Assembly: GCA_937885165.1 (NCBI GenBank)
Contig: CAKZZJ010000074.1
Coordinates: forward strand, 1 to 15,424
Direction: 5' to 3'
Source of the DNA: an uncultured Caryophanales bacterium
GTDB lineage: Bacteria > Bacillota_I > Bacilli_A > Acholeplasmatales > Anaeroplasmataceae
DNA length: 15,424 nucleotides
Part shown: positions 11,301-15,424 of the stretch, one piece after another
Numbering within the stretch: position 1 is the stretch's first letter
How the letters are laid out: each line of letters opens with the position of its first letter
The notes under the pieces: generated by a model
Database searches by the model: none
Told to the model about the DNA's origin: nothing
The model's input: only the letters and a program-made list of their open reading frames with translations
Position numbers and translations under genes: made by a program

Positions 11301-12111
11301 CTATGACTTCATAAAGACTACCTTTTTCAACTTCTAAAGTCTTTATAAGTGTGCTATTTTCAACATCATCTTGATTTAATAAATATAAATTAAGGTTTAT
11401 AGTATCTACTACAGAAATTTCTTCCCAAATAGCATATAAAGTAACATCTTTTGTTATTAATGCACCTGCAGTAACTAATTCAGTAGAATCTTTTTCAAAT
11501 GACCACCCTTTAAATAAATAACCTTCATTAGTAAGGACTGGAAGAGGATTTGGAAGTGCATTTACACCAACTACATCATTTGGCTTCTCCCCAAAAGAGC
11601 AATTATCAAAAGAAACAGTATAAGTTTCTACTATAGGATTTTCTTTCTCCCACTTAGCCTCTAATGTAATTGATTCATTTATGGTAGATTCAAAATCAAA
11701 TACTACACTTGATGTAGCTAAATACCATCCAGCAAATACATATCCTTCCTTAATTGGATCTGTTGGCTTTGAAGCCCTACTTCCTTTTTCAATTCTTTCA
11801 TCTTCAACGCTACTTCCGCCCTTTGAATCGAAAATAATAGTCACATACTCCACTTCTGGCAATGTTGAAGTTGTCGCAGGAGTAGGTGTAGTAGTTCCTG
11901 GCGTAGTTGTTACAATAGGAGTTGAAGTTGTCACAGGAGTAGTTGTAGAAGTTCCTGGTGTAGTCGTTACAATAGGAGTTGAAGTTGGATTATTTGTTGT
12001 AGACTTTGGAACATCTGTTGTCGTAGGATTATTTTTTTTCGTACAAGATGCGAAAGTAAGAGATAAAACTAATAAACCTACAAAAAGGAATAATTTTGTG
12101 ATTTTTTTCAT
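2299..12111 (-). CDS. Giant surface lipoprotein with pectate lyase (PL1) and pectin methylesterase (CE8) domains and InlB B-repeats
   Basis: This 3270-residue protein should degrade pectin at the cell surface. The start at 12111 is preceded by AAAAGGAGG at five-base spacing; an upstream in-frame ATG at 12129 lacks such a site. Residues 1-22 form a lipoprotein signal peptide ending in FAS-Cys23, so the chain should be lipid-anchored outside the membrane. A Thr/Pro/Ser-rich linker (about 24-87) follows. Then come InlB repeats (88-308), a beta-rich module (308-437), more repeats (503-871), a second beta-rich module (871-1026), repeats (1027-1237), the lyase domain (1325-1790), one repeat, an Ig-like stretch, the esterase domain (1964-2325), and a C-terminal part of five beta-rich modules with a Big-type Ig domain and further repeats. 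No LPXTG or SLH anchor is seen. Trp is always TGG and the stop is TGA, so the standard code applies. It has its own promoter and is followed at once by the EEP gene. The enzyme calls rest on active-site motifs; the roles of the accessory modules are inferred. Confidence 0.93.
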   Translation of the reverse strand: MKKITKLFLFVGLLVLSLTFASCTKKNNPTTTDVPKSTTNNPTSTPIVTTTPGTSTTTPVTTSTPIVTTTPGTTTPTPATTSTLPEVEYVTIIFDSKGGSSVEDERIEKGSRASKPTDPIKEGYVFAGWYLATSSVVFDFESTINESITLEAKWEKENPIVETYTVSFDNCSFGEKPNDVVGVNALPNPLPVLTNEGYLFKGWSFEKDSTELVTAGALITKDVTLYAIWEEISVVDTINLNLYLLNQDDVENSTLIKTLEVEKGSLYEVIAPEVLDSTFISWFDEDGRWHDNKITASKDLNLYGLYLPNSYTLLDATSDGFISDYEITGGSVKFANSFTLDPSRYVAIKIEGAGKVTLNFNTAIDSKTTDASKKAQIQILRGLDDKNATLSTELTKDNTSSTEEIEINLDEATTLYFGRKGNTAITLSNLCISVLYDEVNVVEYKLDDTYLPLLVFKNQKLKDALNSFENKYYDYIYKLEGEEDLYDTDSLVTSHLVIVPNSQLKQFSVTYMDDDVALKQDEEFNLYTILESETKEGYTFSYWFINGDEKNIIINSAEELIDYLLDNNLSSINLYAKFIKIVNISLFVDDELYFNIATDEETEIDLEQLAEYIDPKKVGYRFKGWLDENDNLYETLINCLFTSDTKLVASFEKNKYQITIDVDGGIFDVDVVEVEYNDTFTLESPEKNGYDFAGWYKDSEFKELYNFENKVTESFTLYAKWIEKAGVEYITLTINLNGGEYNLSTENIQVSLVKDSTYDLEKAYNSLTVKRQGYNLLGWYVGDELYSKDEALTIDTEVKAIWEINTFSVKFFIDDVKYDEQNVEYNNKVIKPNDPEILDYIFVGWFDIDLEVEFDFDSNVIESFNLYAKIESIYETASFDNLVLPTTVGEEISVSNHITYVFGNSSTLDSSKQNYLDYNGEAHISEKALKTGGASTSSNKRYFVVDLSEYTQNIQIEIYAFSESSEERFIYVSKDKIDNNENKSSVGSSSANLALIKLTLDYGHIYYIGSVASNVKFVAINIAKASTKATVNFDVDGGSEVETLEIEKDNLLEKPDDPTKEGYNFVGWYIDSNFDLEFDFENTKVNEDITLYAKWEIIKINVTLILNGGTSSIDKLEINYNTIPTLPAITKVGYKLRGWYLDEEAETKYSGVALKSHTTLYAIWDKAIYKVTLVLNGGSASTEEIEVEYNETVTLPDVTKENAEFIGWYKNSTFTEAWDNSPITASISLYVKWQEDNSALKDYMGYAEGLYVEFVPETNTNLSDYEVYYKLSSSNNLIKVDSELIRDYDTYYRVDVLGLEKGKYDIEIHYDNSIFVAEEEIEVDAQDRSGYAHFNNASGVGAYDNNGVLKENTVVVYVNDSNKNTVQAVIAGNTYTGLANILKAQKNSSVPLLIRILGTIKTTQWNYIDSAEVYGAGLTSQRDTNMTAALYNSETISSWDSTSSSNCYRLYEDKIKELNLNSMSNDIESGITKLDGLTSYITYAKKKTEKYGVYEFDSYFNMLDVANASNITIEGVGTDAKIFQWGFTFTRCNSIEVKNILFDDYTEDAIGIQGGSKTDMDYSCFWLHNCTFNLGQNNWDVSYENDKMDGDGSTDFKYAHNLTISYCLYNNTHKTNLVGNSDTALQYNITLHHNFYNGCQSRLPLLRQANVHMYNNYYLNCSTAQDIRENAFAFSEANYFEGCNNAQIVTVTDTYTSTIIKSFNDYFSGDKNTTQATVVLLRTDTLSGNCMPDGTGTDYSSFDTNSTLFYFDSENNLSDVLYLTTAEKAKRDVMLYAGSGVLVSPIFDEDIVVIEYTVTFNNNGSVYKTEKVNQGNKVTKPENPTKEGIEGVSYVFNGWYTDENLTTAYDFDREVSTSFTLYASFSTYKLSYETNKIEHLSHNTSYNNGIYFNKTLKEIYNLNSSFDDSGLTIYLDIDGVIADVSSDVTFDNASFTTVGTKTVMINYNKNDVNLSLGIEIYVTDIAPSIVNDIVQIKVDKAYSGTIGEVNNGYNMFKNINQALTYLKNNEVLVSGYAKVIEITEGTYNEKLEITIPNLTIKGAGASTTIIEWDSLYGLKDESGFSHITDSTFTVAVREEATNVKITDLTISNYYNDISKFADTAYANSGERGVALLVQADQFVMKDAKLLGWQDTLYLFTGRQYFKNVFISGCIDYIFGTNSTTLFDECEIHTIKSKGNNTDTTKVNAYITAFKGANVGASDSLIYGAIFNKCNFTSSEDYVGKYAIARPWAAYSALAIINSTFDSNLATEESKTIATGLISDVNLATLRIKFYGNSNSSNEIITLTNDLANVDTTITEAEANNYLDYGVIYAKVNGNVNYNLAWDPINGLEIDNNIYYIFHGNSPSTGTVYTIDEEYNDTSSSFTLGSLTFNNVTRRTNGNDDLMVGNGTITFSVVAKTTVTITSYPGYYNYKINDYYANNNVVSMYFDTATNITISSSGNIYCLYSIVINSVDENEASSITSISLSGYPETVAVGNDLDLSTLRVKVNYSNGTYLNVTEYDADLSKVDNRTSGTYEVTVSYNSVSATFNVEYVGTLDTRIKETTYYTFKGSSYSSAYNYNNDNLVNLNDDNTYKVSSTDEVTIKDITFNGAVSHGNGNWLTFNTGATISFEIANPATIYLSFYNGNNNVTVKLGNDILNLLNQSGSDYLTKYAYFANEAGVITITATSNGYLGFMAIVFEDIYYKINLHYNNEDVNEIEYVLAGSVFALPTEPTKTGNTFSGWYSDEEFNNSYDFSSTISSALDLYAKWTINSYKLTLIISSGIASISYKLGDNEYVTVSETTIIDVDYGVQVRLYATAEENYNYSDTSLESPYTFVMSSAYEFTPLASTEQIYLITLDNNNATSTGSTSIYARANSSTLGEITNPVKTDYHFDGWYINDILVIDVNGNFVASAENYTDENRNWIYNDGVTLYAKWIYAITSNTHISFGNSGNYSEKSVIFKNNVTRDNGNDNSQIDSNEISYYVNLGAKIVITSYSGYTNYNITINGIKSETQTGTSYTAIATNDTNVLIETGNNNYFYSIGVYYPISENVTYTFGTSAGLGADSIQKKASYIANYSLYVDATSGKYDNTNNTSWAQFNKDTVLSFRVKANCLVTLNMYDNNFKYQIGEGGVIEASNKTEKFIVTEDETVYLTATENTYIGSIQIEFYNTISESTNITFGTAGTYNSFSSSLCVTAIVSGSNTNNYQVKGGFIALFVKEGAKVNVYGYGGSKGTNNNNLTSYTVTANNTTSATQNADYEVTLVSDGAVIITAVEDNNYLISIIISYE
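2302..5112 (-). repeat. C-terminal array of five related beta-rich modules with an Ig-like domain
   Basis: Five units of about 110-140 residues start with a similar strand: YYIFHGNS (4746-5112), YYTFKGSS (4063-4490), HISFGNSG (3018-3349), YTFGTSAG (2660-3017) and NITFGTAG (2302-2659). The first and third are most alike, sharing NVTR.NGND and VITSY.GY.NY patterns. Most units end in an aromatic/Ile strand such as YSIVINSVD or SIQIEFY. A Big-type Ig domain (4503-4745; LDLSTLRVKVNYSNGTY) lies between the first and second, and InlB repeats lie between the second and third. Units of this kind often accompany pectinases; sugar binding is plausible but not shown. Confidence 0.65.
3350..4062 (-). repeat. 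InlB B-repeat block 5, two clear copies around a degenerate one
   Basis: Two clear copies (FSGWYSDE with LYAKW, and FDGWYIND with LYAKW) flank a beta-rich unit of similar length (about residues 2755-2833) that has lost the GW core. They sit among the C-terminal beta-sandwich modules, about residues 2684-2921. Confidence 0.78.
5137..6222 (-). other. Pectin methylesterase domain, carbohydrate esterase family 8
   Basis: This beta-helix domain should remove methyl esters from homogalacturonan, making substrate for the lyase domain upstream in the same chain. Signatures in order are GYNMFKNINQAL (about 1992), IPNLTIKGAGAST, GWQDTLYLF, GRQYFKNVFISG, CIDYIFGTN and ARPWAAY. The catalytic acids are present: Gln2133-Asp2134 in the QDTL motif and Asp2155 in IDYIFG, with the same 21-residue gap as Asp136 and Asp157 of the carrot enzyme. 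The active-site Arg (Arg225 in carrot) corresponds to Arg2229 in ARPW. One odd feature is that the position of carrot Gln113, exactly 22 residues before the second oxyanion-hole Gln, is Arg2111 here (SGERGVALL). The catalytic Asp pair is intact, so the domain is probably active, but the oxyanion hole may differ. Confidence 0.88.
6503..6738 (-). repeat. Single InlB B-repeat between lyase and esterase
   Basis: One InlB repeat (YTVTFNNNGS, VFNGWYTDE, FTLYASF; about residues 1792-1870) separates the two catalytic domains. It is followed by a beta-rich stretch (about 1870-1963) with an Ig-like look (VGTKTVMINYN) that leads into the esterase. Together they would serve as a spacer between the two active sites. 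Confidence 0.8.
6742..8139 (-). other. Pectate lyase domain, polysaccharide lyase family 1
   Basis: This parallel beta-helix domain should cleave de-esterified homogalacturonan by calcium-dependent beta-elimination. Visible family signatures are NITIEGVGTDAKIF, WLHNCTF, DGDGSTD (from Asp1589), ITLHHNFY and SRLPLLR followed by VHMYNNYY. Lys1614 (in HKTNLVG) and Arg1642 (in SRLPLLR) are 28 residues apart, the same distance as Lys190 and the catalytic Arg218 of Erwinia chrysanthemi PelC. Asp1589 and Asp1595 lie where the family's calcium-binding acids are expected; that alignment is by eye. Nothing needed for catalysis appears to be missing, so activity is expected. Whether it prefers pectate or partly methylated pectin cannot be read from the sequence. 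Confidence 0.9.
8403..9033 (-). repeat. InlB B-repeat block 3 (three repeats)
   Basis: Three InlB repeats, residues 1027-1237, leading directly into the pectate lyase part. The cores are FVGWYIDS, LRGWYLDE and FIGWYKNS, each with a nearby LYAKW, LYAIW or LYVKW strand. The NGG or DGG turn near the start of each copy (DVDGGS, LNGGTS, LNGGSA) is the best-conserved form in the protein. Confidence 0.87.
9035..9499 (-). other. Beta-rich module with CBM-like look, second copy
   Basis: Residues about 871-1026 form a second non-repeat module, between InlB blocks 2 and 3 (ITYVFGNSSTLD, KTGGASTSSNKRYFVVDL, IEIYAFSES, IYYIGSVASNVKFVAINI). The TGG plus SSxxRYF and final GSVxSNVKFVAI pattern is reminiscent of a module attached to bacterial pectate lyases. 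Ligand binding is inference only. Confidence 0.5.
9500..10604 (-). repeat. InlB B-repeat block 2 (about five repeats)
   Basis: About five InlB-type repeats, residues 503-871. The cores read FSYWFIN, FKGWLDE, FAGWYKD, LLGWYVG and FVGWFDI, ending in strands such as NLYAKF, LYAKW, VKAIW and NLYAKI. The repeats differ widely in sequence, so they look old rather than freshly duplicated. The preceding segment, about 438-502, resembles no family I recognise and may be a very degenerate extra copy. Confidence 0.8.
10800..11188 (-). other. Beta-rich module with CBM-like look, N-terminal copy
   Basis: Residues about 308-437 form a non-repeat module between InlB blocks 1 and 2 (ITGGSVKFANSF, VAIKIEGAGKVTLNF, LYFGRKGNTAITLSNL). 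The strand pattern and the closing SNLCISVLY are like the beta-sandwich units found beside pectinases. Family membership is uncertain; structure prediction would decide it. Confidence 0.5.
11189..11850 (-). repeat. InlB B-repeat block 1 (three repeats)
   Basis: Three consecutive Listeria-Bacteroides (Flg_new/InlB B) repeats of about 70 residues lie just after the linker. Their hallmark is a conserved aromatic core then a terminal strand: EGYVFAGWY..LEAKW, EGYLFKGWS..LYAIW and a degenerate third copy with ISWFDE and LYGLY. The family forms small beta-grasp-like modules common in surface proteins of Bacillota. A stalk role is inferred. Confidence 0.85.
11863..11987 (-). repeat. 57-bp tandem repeat in the Thr/Pro linker
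   Basis: A 57-base unit (19 residues) is repeated a little over twice; AGTTCCTGG recurs at 11893 and 11950 with near-identical flanks. In protein it gives TSTPIVTTTPGT twice, inside a Thr/Ser/Pro-rich linker just after the lipid-anchored Cys. Such linkers are extended and possibly glycosylated. The near-identity of the copies makes copy-number change between strains likely. Confidence 0.85.
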
Positions 12112-12124
12112 AAAGTCCTCCTTT
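12112..12124 (-). promoter_or_regulatory. Ribosome binding site of the pectinase lipoprotein
   Basis: AAAGGAGG followed by five bases and ATG (12111-12109). It fixes the start at residue Met7 of the longer open frame, which also places the lipobox Cys at residue 23, a usual distance. Confidence 0.85.
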
Positions 12125-12151
12125 TCCATATTTTATGAAAGCCTTCTCTTA

Positions 12152-12180
12152 ATTATAACATTTTTTATATAAAAAAAACA
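12152..12180 (-). promoter_or_regulatory. Putative extended -10 promoter of the pectinase operon
   Basis: On the - strand TGTTATAATT gives a perfect TATAAT (12157-12152) with the TG of an extended -10 element just upstream. A weak -35 (TGTTTT, 12180-12175) lies 17 bases further up. Transcription would begin near 12145, leaving a leader of about 34 bases. The -35 region overlaps the T-tract and foot of the preceding terminator. Confidence 0.65.
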
Positions 12181-12208
12181 CCTCACATTTTTATGTCACT
12201 GTGAGGTG
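12171..12208 (-). terminator. Intrinsic terminator after the upstream surface-protein gene
   Basis: A perfect 9-bp stem (CACCTCACA, 12179-12187, with TGTGAGGTG, 12200-12208) closes a 12-base loop. On the - strand it is followed by eight T residues (12178-12171), the classic form. It should end transcripts of the gene that stops at 12338, about 130 bases upstream, so the pectinase needs its own promoter. A T-rich run on the other side could allow weak action in the + direction. Confidence 0.88.
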
Positions 12209-12337
12209 GACTTTTATTTTTTATGTTTTATTTAAGCAGTACTCAAAATTTATAGTAAATAGTACGTATAATTTAGAGTCACATTAAAGGCCTTAAAACC
12301 GATAACGAGTATCATTTTACATAAATTTTAAAATAAA

Positions 12338-15300
12338 TTATGATGCCCAGCATGCATATAAAGTTGCATTACCTGTAACAGTATATGATGTAAAGCCTTT
12401 GCCTTCTTTTGTATAATTATCCCATGAAGAAGTTCCCCATGATGTAGCTGTATAGGTTTTAGTTGTTGCCCAACTAGTGTGGACTGCCGTAGTATATGCA
12501 ACACCACTAACTCTATATTTTGACTGGGTAAGATCAATTACTGTACCTTCAAGGAATTTTTCTGATTTAATTGCGGAAGGTGCAGTCTTCCATGCAGAAC
12601 CCACTACAGTTCCGTAAACAATATACCACCTTAAGTCATAAGAAATCGTATAATAATGTTTGGTATCTACACTCCAGTTTGCTGTAATAGTTAAATCATT
12701 ATGAGGTGTGGTTGTTAAATCTGATGAATAACCACTAAAGGTATATGTAACTCTCGTATCACCATTATCAACAACATATGATGTTTGATTAGGAACATCA
12801 AAACTTTCACCATAATATAATGAATAAGTTTTGTTTGTAATAGTTCCATATTCTGAGATGATATTAACAGTATATTTATTTCTTATATATAATGTCAAAT
12901 CTTCACTTGGCATGCTGCCTAAATTATATTCAGTTATAAAATCAGATTCTAAATAGAATTTAGTTGTATCATAAATATAGTTTACATCTGTTAAATCAAT
13001 TAAAGATCCTTCTTTAATATGATTACTATAAATAATTTGATCTAAATCATAAATAATTAAATCAGATGTTATTTCTTCTTTTTCGAAAATCCAGTTAGCA
13101 TATAATGTTAAATCATATGTTGGCATAGCATTTATTTCACAAAGATTACCATTTTCATCAACCCATCCTGAGAAATCATAATAAGTTGTTACTTTACCTT
13201 CATTAATTACTTTTTGATCTAAAATATACAAAGATACATACTCACCCTCGAGCTTTTTAATATTATCTACAGCATAGTATGAATTTGTTTCAAAACTAAT
13301 TGTTCTATAATATTCAGTCAATGTATTCCATTTTGCATAAAGGGTCAAATCGCTGCTTGCCATCACACTTTCGGTATATTCGGTTCCTGATTTAAATTTC
13401 TCAGTAGTATACCATTTATCAAATGTATAAGTTACTTTGGTTTCTCCGTCATCTACAACATAACCATTTAATACTGGTAACGTTATTGAAGAGCCTGGTT
13501 TACCTGTTATATTAGATACAGATTGAGATGAATTAGTTACAAACTTCATTGTATAAGTGATTTCACTTGCTTTAACCCATTTGCTCTTTGATGCTTGCCA
13601 GTACTCGCCCTCTTCATATGAGTAATTATTTACATAATTATAAAGGGTACTCATATCGATGCTAGAACCAAAATCAACTAATCTCATATCATCAGTTGAT
13701 AATGTTAACTTAAATACGCTTGCTAGTGGCATATAAACACTCATAGCTGCACTTGAAATATAATTCTTACCATCTTCATATTGGCCTAAATTAATTGTCA
13801 AGCTTAAGGAATCTAAATCACTATTTGCTGTGATTTCAGCCATATCTAATACTATATTATAAGACATTCCATTATTAGTAACAGTAAACGATCTAATTAT
13901 CTTACTATAATCCATTGGAGAAGTTCTATTTTCAGTTTTACTCATAGATTCATTTATTGCATCCATTATAGTATCAGTAAATCCGACAGCATACTGCAAG
14001 AATGACATTGGATCTGCAAGTAAGGTTTCAAGTGATACCATAACACACTTTTCATAACTTCTCTTGCTTGCACCAAACATGATATCTACATATTCACTTC
14101 TATACATATAGACCTTGCCATCTTTGTAATAAAAATAGAAATACCTATCTGAACCACTTTCAGTATCACCAAATTCATAAGGTACATCATTATTGACACC
14201 AACTATTGCAGGTATCTCACCTAATGAACCATACACCTCTACTTTAAGCTTATCAACAACTTTAATGTTTACATCAAGCCCTACAGTCTTAGTTATATTA
14301 ATTCCTGCTAATTCTCCAATTACTTTTAAGTTTGCATTAATATGGAAATATTCTTCATTTGACATATTAAAGAAAGCTTTTACAAGTTCATTTGAGCCAG
14401 AAATATCAATATAATTCTTTGAATCATCAACAGAATTAAAACTATCCCATTCATTGAAACTAATAACCATATTTGCTGGGTTAGAAAAATCAGTTGTTGA
14501 GAAATGAACATTGTTTACACTTATAGTTGTTACTTTATTACCATCAGTTGATAAAACAATTACCATATCACCAGCACTAGAATCATCATAAATTCTATTG
14601 CCATCAAGTGTAATAATAATATCATCACCAATTTGCTCTAATCCTTTAAAATATTTAATTATATTTACAATTTCATCAACAGTCATTGCTTCTTTTTCAA
14701 CCTGGAACTGAGAAACATCAACATCAAGTGATACGTCATCCATAAATGGAATTGATGATGGATTAATACCAACAAATTCTAAGACAATATAAATTAATTC
14801 TTTAAAATTATTGTTATCCATCTTTATACATAATCCATTATAATCGACATAAAGCATACTATTTTGAATATAAGCCTTAATATCCATATTGTCCATATCT
14901 TGACTTGAAATTATAGCACTTAACATCAATTTATCAGTGAAATCAAGTTGTAACTCTCCATTAATAACCTGGTTATCGTATAGAGTTACTAATGCGGTTA
15001 AATCAAGTTGCTTAGTCAATACATAATCATATAATTTTTTGCCATAGATTATTAATTCATATGCATCCAAATAATCACTCTTATTATCGATTTCAAATTC
15101 ATAAGGACTTTCTTTAATCGATGCGGAAACATTTAAGTCTTCTTTATAGGATACATTAGCATTATCAACCATACAATCACTAAATGCTATATTAGCATTA
15201 ATATCATTATATATAACTGATAAATTATATTTTGTTAATCCAATGCTCAAACTAGATAAAATACTTGCTATATCTACATCAGATGATGCTTTGCTTAAAT

Positions 15301-15424
15301 CTAATGATAAAGTATCTGTATCGCCATTGACAAAAGCAATTATATTATTTATATCGATTCCTTTTTCTTCTTTAACTTTATTTATAGCCTCATCTATATC
15401 ATAATTAAACACTTCAAGAACAAA
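12338..15424 (-). CDS. Large surface protein with C-terminal InlB-type repeats, N-terminus outside window
   Basis: The frame is open to the window edge (reading FVLEVFNYD), so at least 1028 residues are seen and the start is missing; the GTG at 15412 has no ribosome site in view and need not be a start. The first 600 residues or so match no enzyme family I recognise. They are beta-rich and seem to hold two similar units: LQLDFTDKLMLSAII leading to MLYVDYNGLCIKM, and LDVNIKVVDKLKVEV leading to KVYMYRSEYVDIMF. This recalls LolA/LppX-like folds but is only a guess. From about base 13570 to the stop come four to five degenerate InlB repeats (FDKWYTTE with LYAKW, FSGWVDENG with LYANW, LTLYIRN, LTITANW), ending in a Trp-rich unit and LYACWAS. 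By analogy with its neighbour it is probably secreted or lipid-anchored, but no signal is in view. It is transcribed separately from the pectinase because of the terminator. Confidence 0.85.
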   Translation of the reverse strand, partial: FVLEVFNYDIDEAINKVKEEKGIDINNIIAFVNGDTDTLSLDLSKASSDVDIASILSSLSIGLTKYNLSVIYNDINANIAFSDCMVDNANVSYKEDLNVSASIKESPYEFEIDNKSDYLDAYELIIYGKKLYDYVLTKQLDLTALVTLYDNQVINGELQLDFTDKLMLSAIISSQDMDNMDIKAYIQNSMLYVDYNGLCIKMDNNNFKELIYIVLEFVGINPSSIPFMDDVSLDVDVSQFQVEKEAMTVDEIVNIIKYFKGLEQIGDDIIITLDGNRIYDDSSAGDMVIVLSTDGNKVTTISVNNVHFSTTDFSNPANMVISFNEWDSFNSVDDSKNYIDISGSNELVKAFFNMSNEEYFHINANLKVIGELAGINITKTVGLDVNIKVVDKLKVEVYGSLGEIPAIVGVNNDVPYEFGDTESGSDRYFYFYYKDGKVYMYRSEYVDIMFGASKRSYEKCVMVSLETLLADPMSFLQYAVGFTDTIMDAINESMSKTENRTSPMDYSKIIRSFTVTNNGMSYNIVLDMAEITANSDLDSLSLTINLGQYEDGKNYISSAAMSVYMPLASVFKLTLSTDDMRLVDFGSSIDMSTLYNYVNNYSYEEGEYWQASKSKWVKASEITYTMKFVTNSSQSVSNITGKPGSSITLPVLNGYVVDDGETKVTYTFDKWYTTEKFKSGTEYTESVMASSDLTLYAKWNTLTEYYRTISFETNSYYAVDNIKKLEGEYVSLYILDQKVINEGKVTTYYDFSGWVDENGNLCEINAMPTYDLTLYANWIFEKEEITSDLIIYDLDQIIYSNHIKEGSLIDLTDVNYIYDTTKFYLESDFITEYNLGSMPSEDLTLYIRNKYTVNIISEYGTITNKTYSLYYGESFDVPNQTSYVVDNGDTRVTYTFSGYSSDLTTTPHNDLTITANWSVDTKHYYTISYDLRWYIVYGTVVGSAWKTAPSAIKSEKFLEGTVIDLTQSKYRVSGVAYTTAVHTSWATTKTYTATSWGTSSWDNYTKEGKGFTSYTVTGNATLYACWAS

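Noticed and set aside
2299..12111. Recoding of TGA as Trp, as in some Mollicutes
   Set aside because: Tryptophans in the repeats are coded by TGG and the gene ends cleanly at TGA next to a ribosome site, so the standard code fits.
2302..12111. A CRISPR-like or short-spaced DNA repeat array in the long repeat-rich gene
   Set aside because: The repeats are conserved at protein level but differ widely in DNA, and they have no regular spacers or palindromic units.
11681..12172. A 163-codon open frame on the + strand opposite the Thr/Pro linker
   Set aside because: It is a mirror of the low-complexity Thr/Pro repeat (Val/Gly-rich in antisense), has no ribosome site, and lies fully opposite a well-supported gene.
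12209..12337. Possible small RNA or riboswitch in the gap between the two surface-protein genes
   Set aside because: Only short palindromes are present (AAGGCCTT at 12287-12294 and a four-base GATA/TATC pair at 12301-12313), with no conserved riboswitch core that I recognise. It looks like the 3' untranslated part leading to the terminator.
12328..12537. A 69-codon - strand open frame at the end of the companion surface protein
   Set aside because: It is an alternative frame of the final Trp-rich unit, whose main frame ends with a normal LYACW repeat ending.

Overview
The window joins two unrelated-looking pieces of DNA. Bases 1 to about 1285 read on the + strand as the inside of a nonribosomal peptide synthetase: the end of an adenylation domain, a carrier domain and the start of a condensation domain. 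This piece is moderately AT-rich (roughly 40% GC by eye) and writes most of its arginines with CGN codons. The rest of the window is more AT-rich (roughly 30% GC), favours AGA for arginine, and has every confident gene on the - strand. The change falls in the middle of a coding sequence on both sides: the synthetase stops just after it, and an endonuclease/exonuclease/phosphatase-family gene loses its last catalytic motif at the same place. A chimeric contig is the simplest explanation; real recombination is not excluded.

Read in the direction of transcription (right to left), the AT-rich part holds three genes. First (15424 to 12338) is the C-terminal 1028 residues of a large surface protein, whose start lies outside the window; it ends in degenerate InlB-type (Listeria-Bacteroides) repeats. 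A strong intrinsic terminator follows, and its T-tract overlaps the promoter region of the next gene. That gene (12111 to 2299) encodes a 3270-residue lipoprotein: signal peptide and lipobox Cys23, Thr/Pro-rich linker, blocks of InlB B-repeats separated by beta-sandwich-like modules, a pectate lyase domain (PL1, about residues 1325-1790), a pectin methylesterase domain (CE8, about 1964-2325), then Ig-like, InlB and five related beta-rich C-terminal modules. Its stop codon lies next to the Shine-Dalgarno sequence of the third gene, a membrane-anchored EEP-family hydrolase (2287 to about 1285), so these two form a tight operon.

The AT-rich organism uses the standard code (TGG for Trp, TGA as stop). 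Low GC, AGA-rich codon use, GGAGG ribosome sites and InlB-repeat lipoproteins suggest a gut-type low-GC Bacillota or Mollicutes-like (RF39/Erysipelotrichia-type) bacterium; this placement is inference. The biological theme is pectin breakdown at the cell surface: the esterase would remove methyl groups from homogalacturonan and the lyase would cut the de-esterified chain, both on one polypeptide tethered to the membrane by lipid and held away from it by repeat stalks. No CRISPR array, tRNA, rRNA or transposase was seen.
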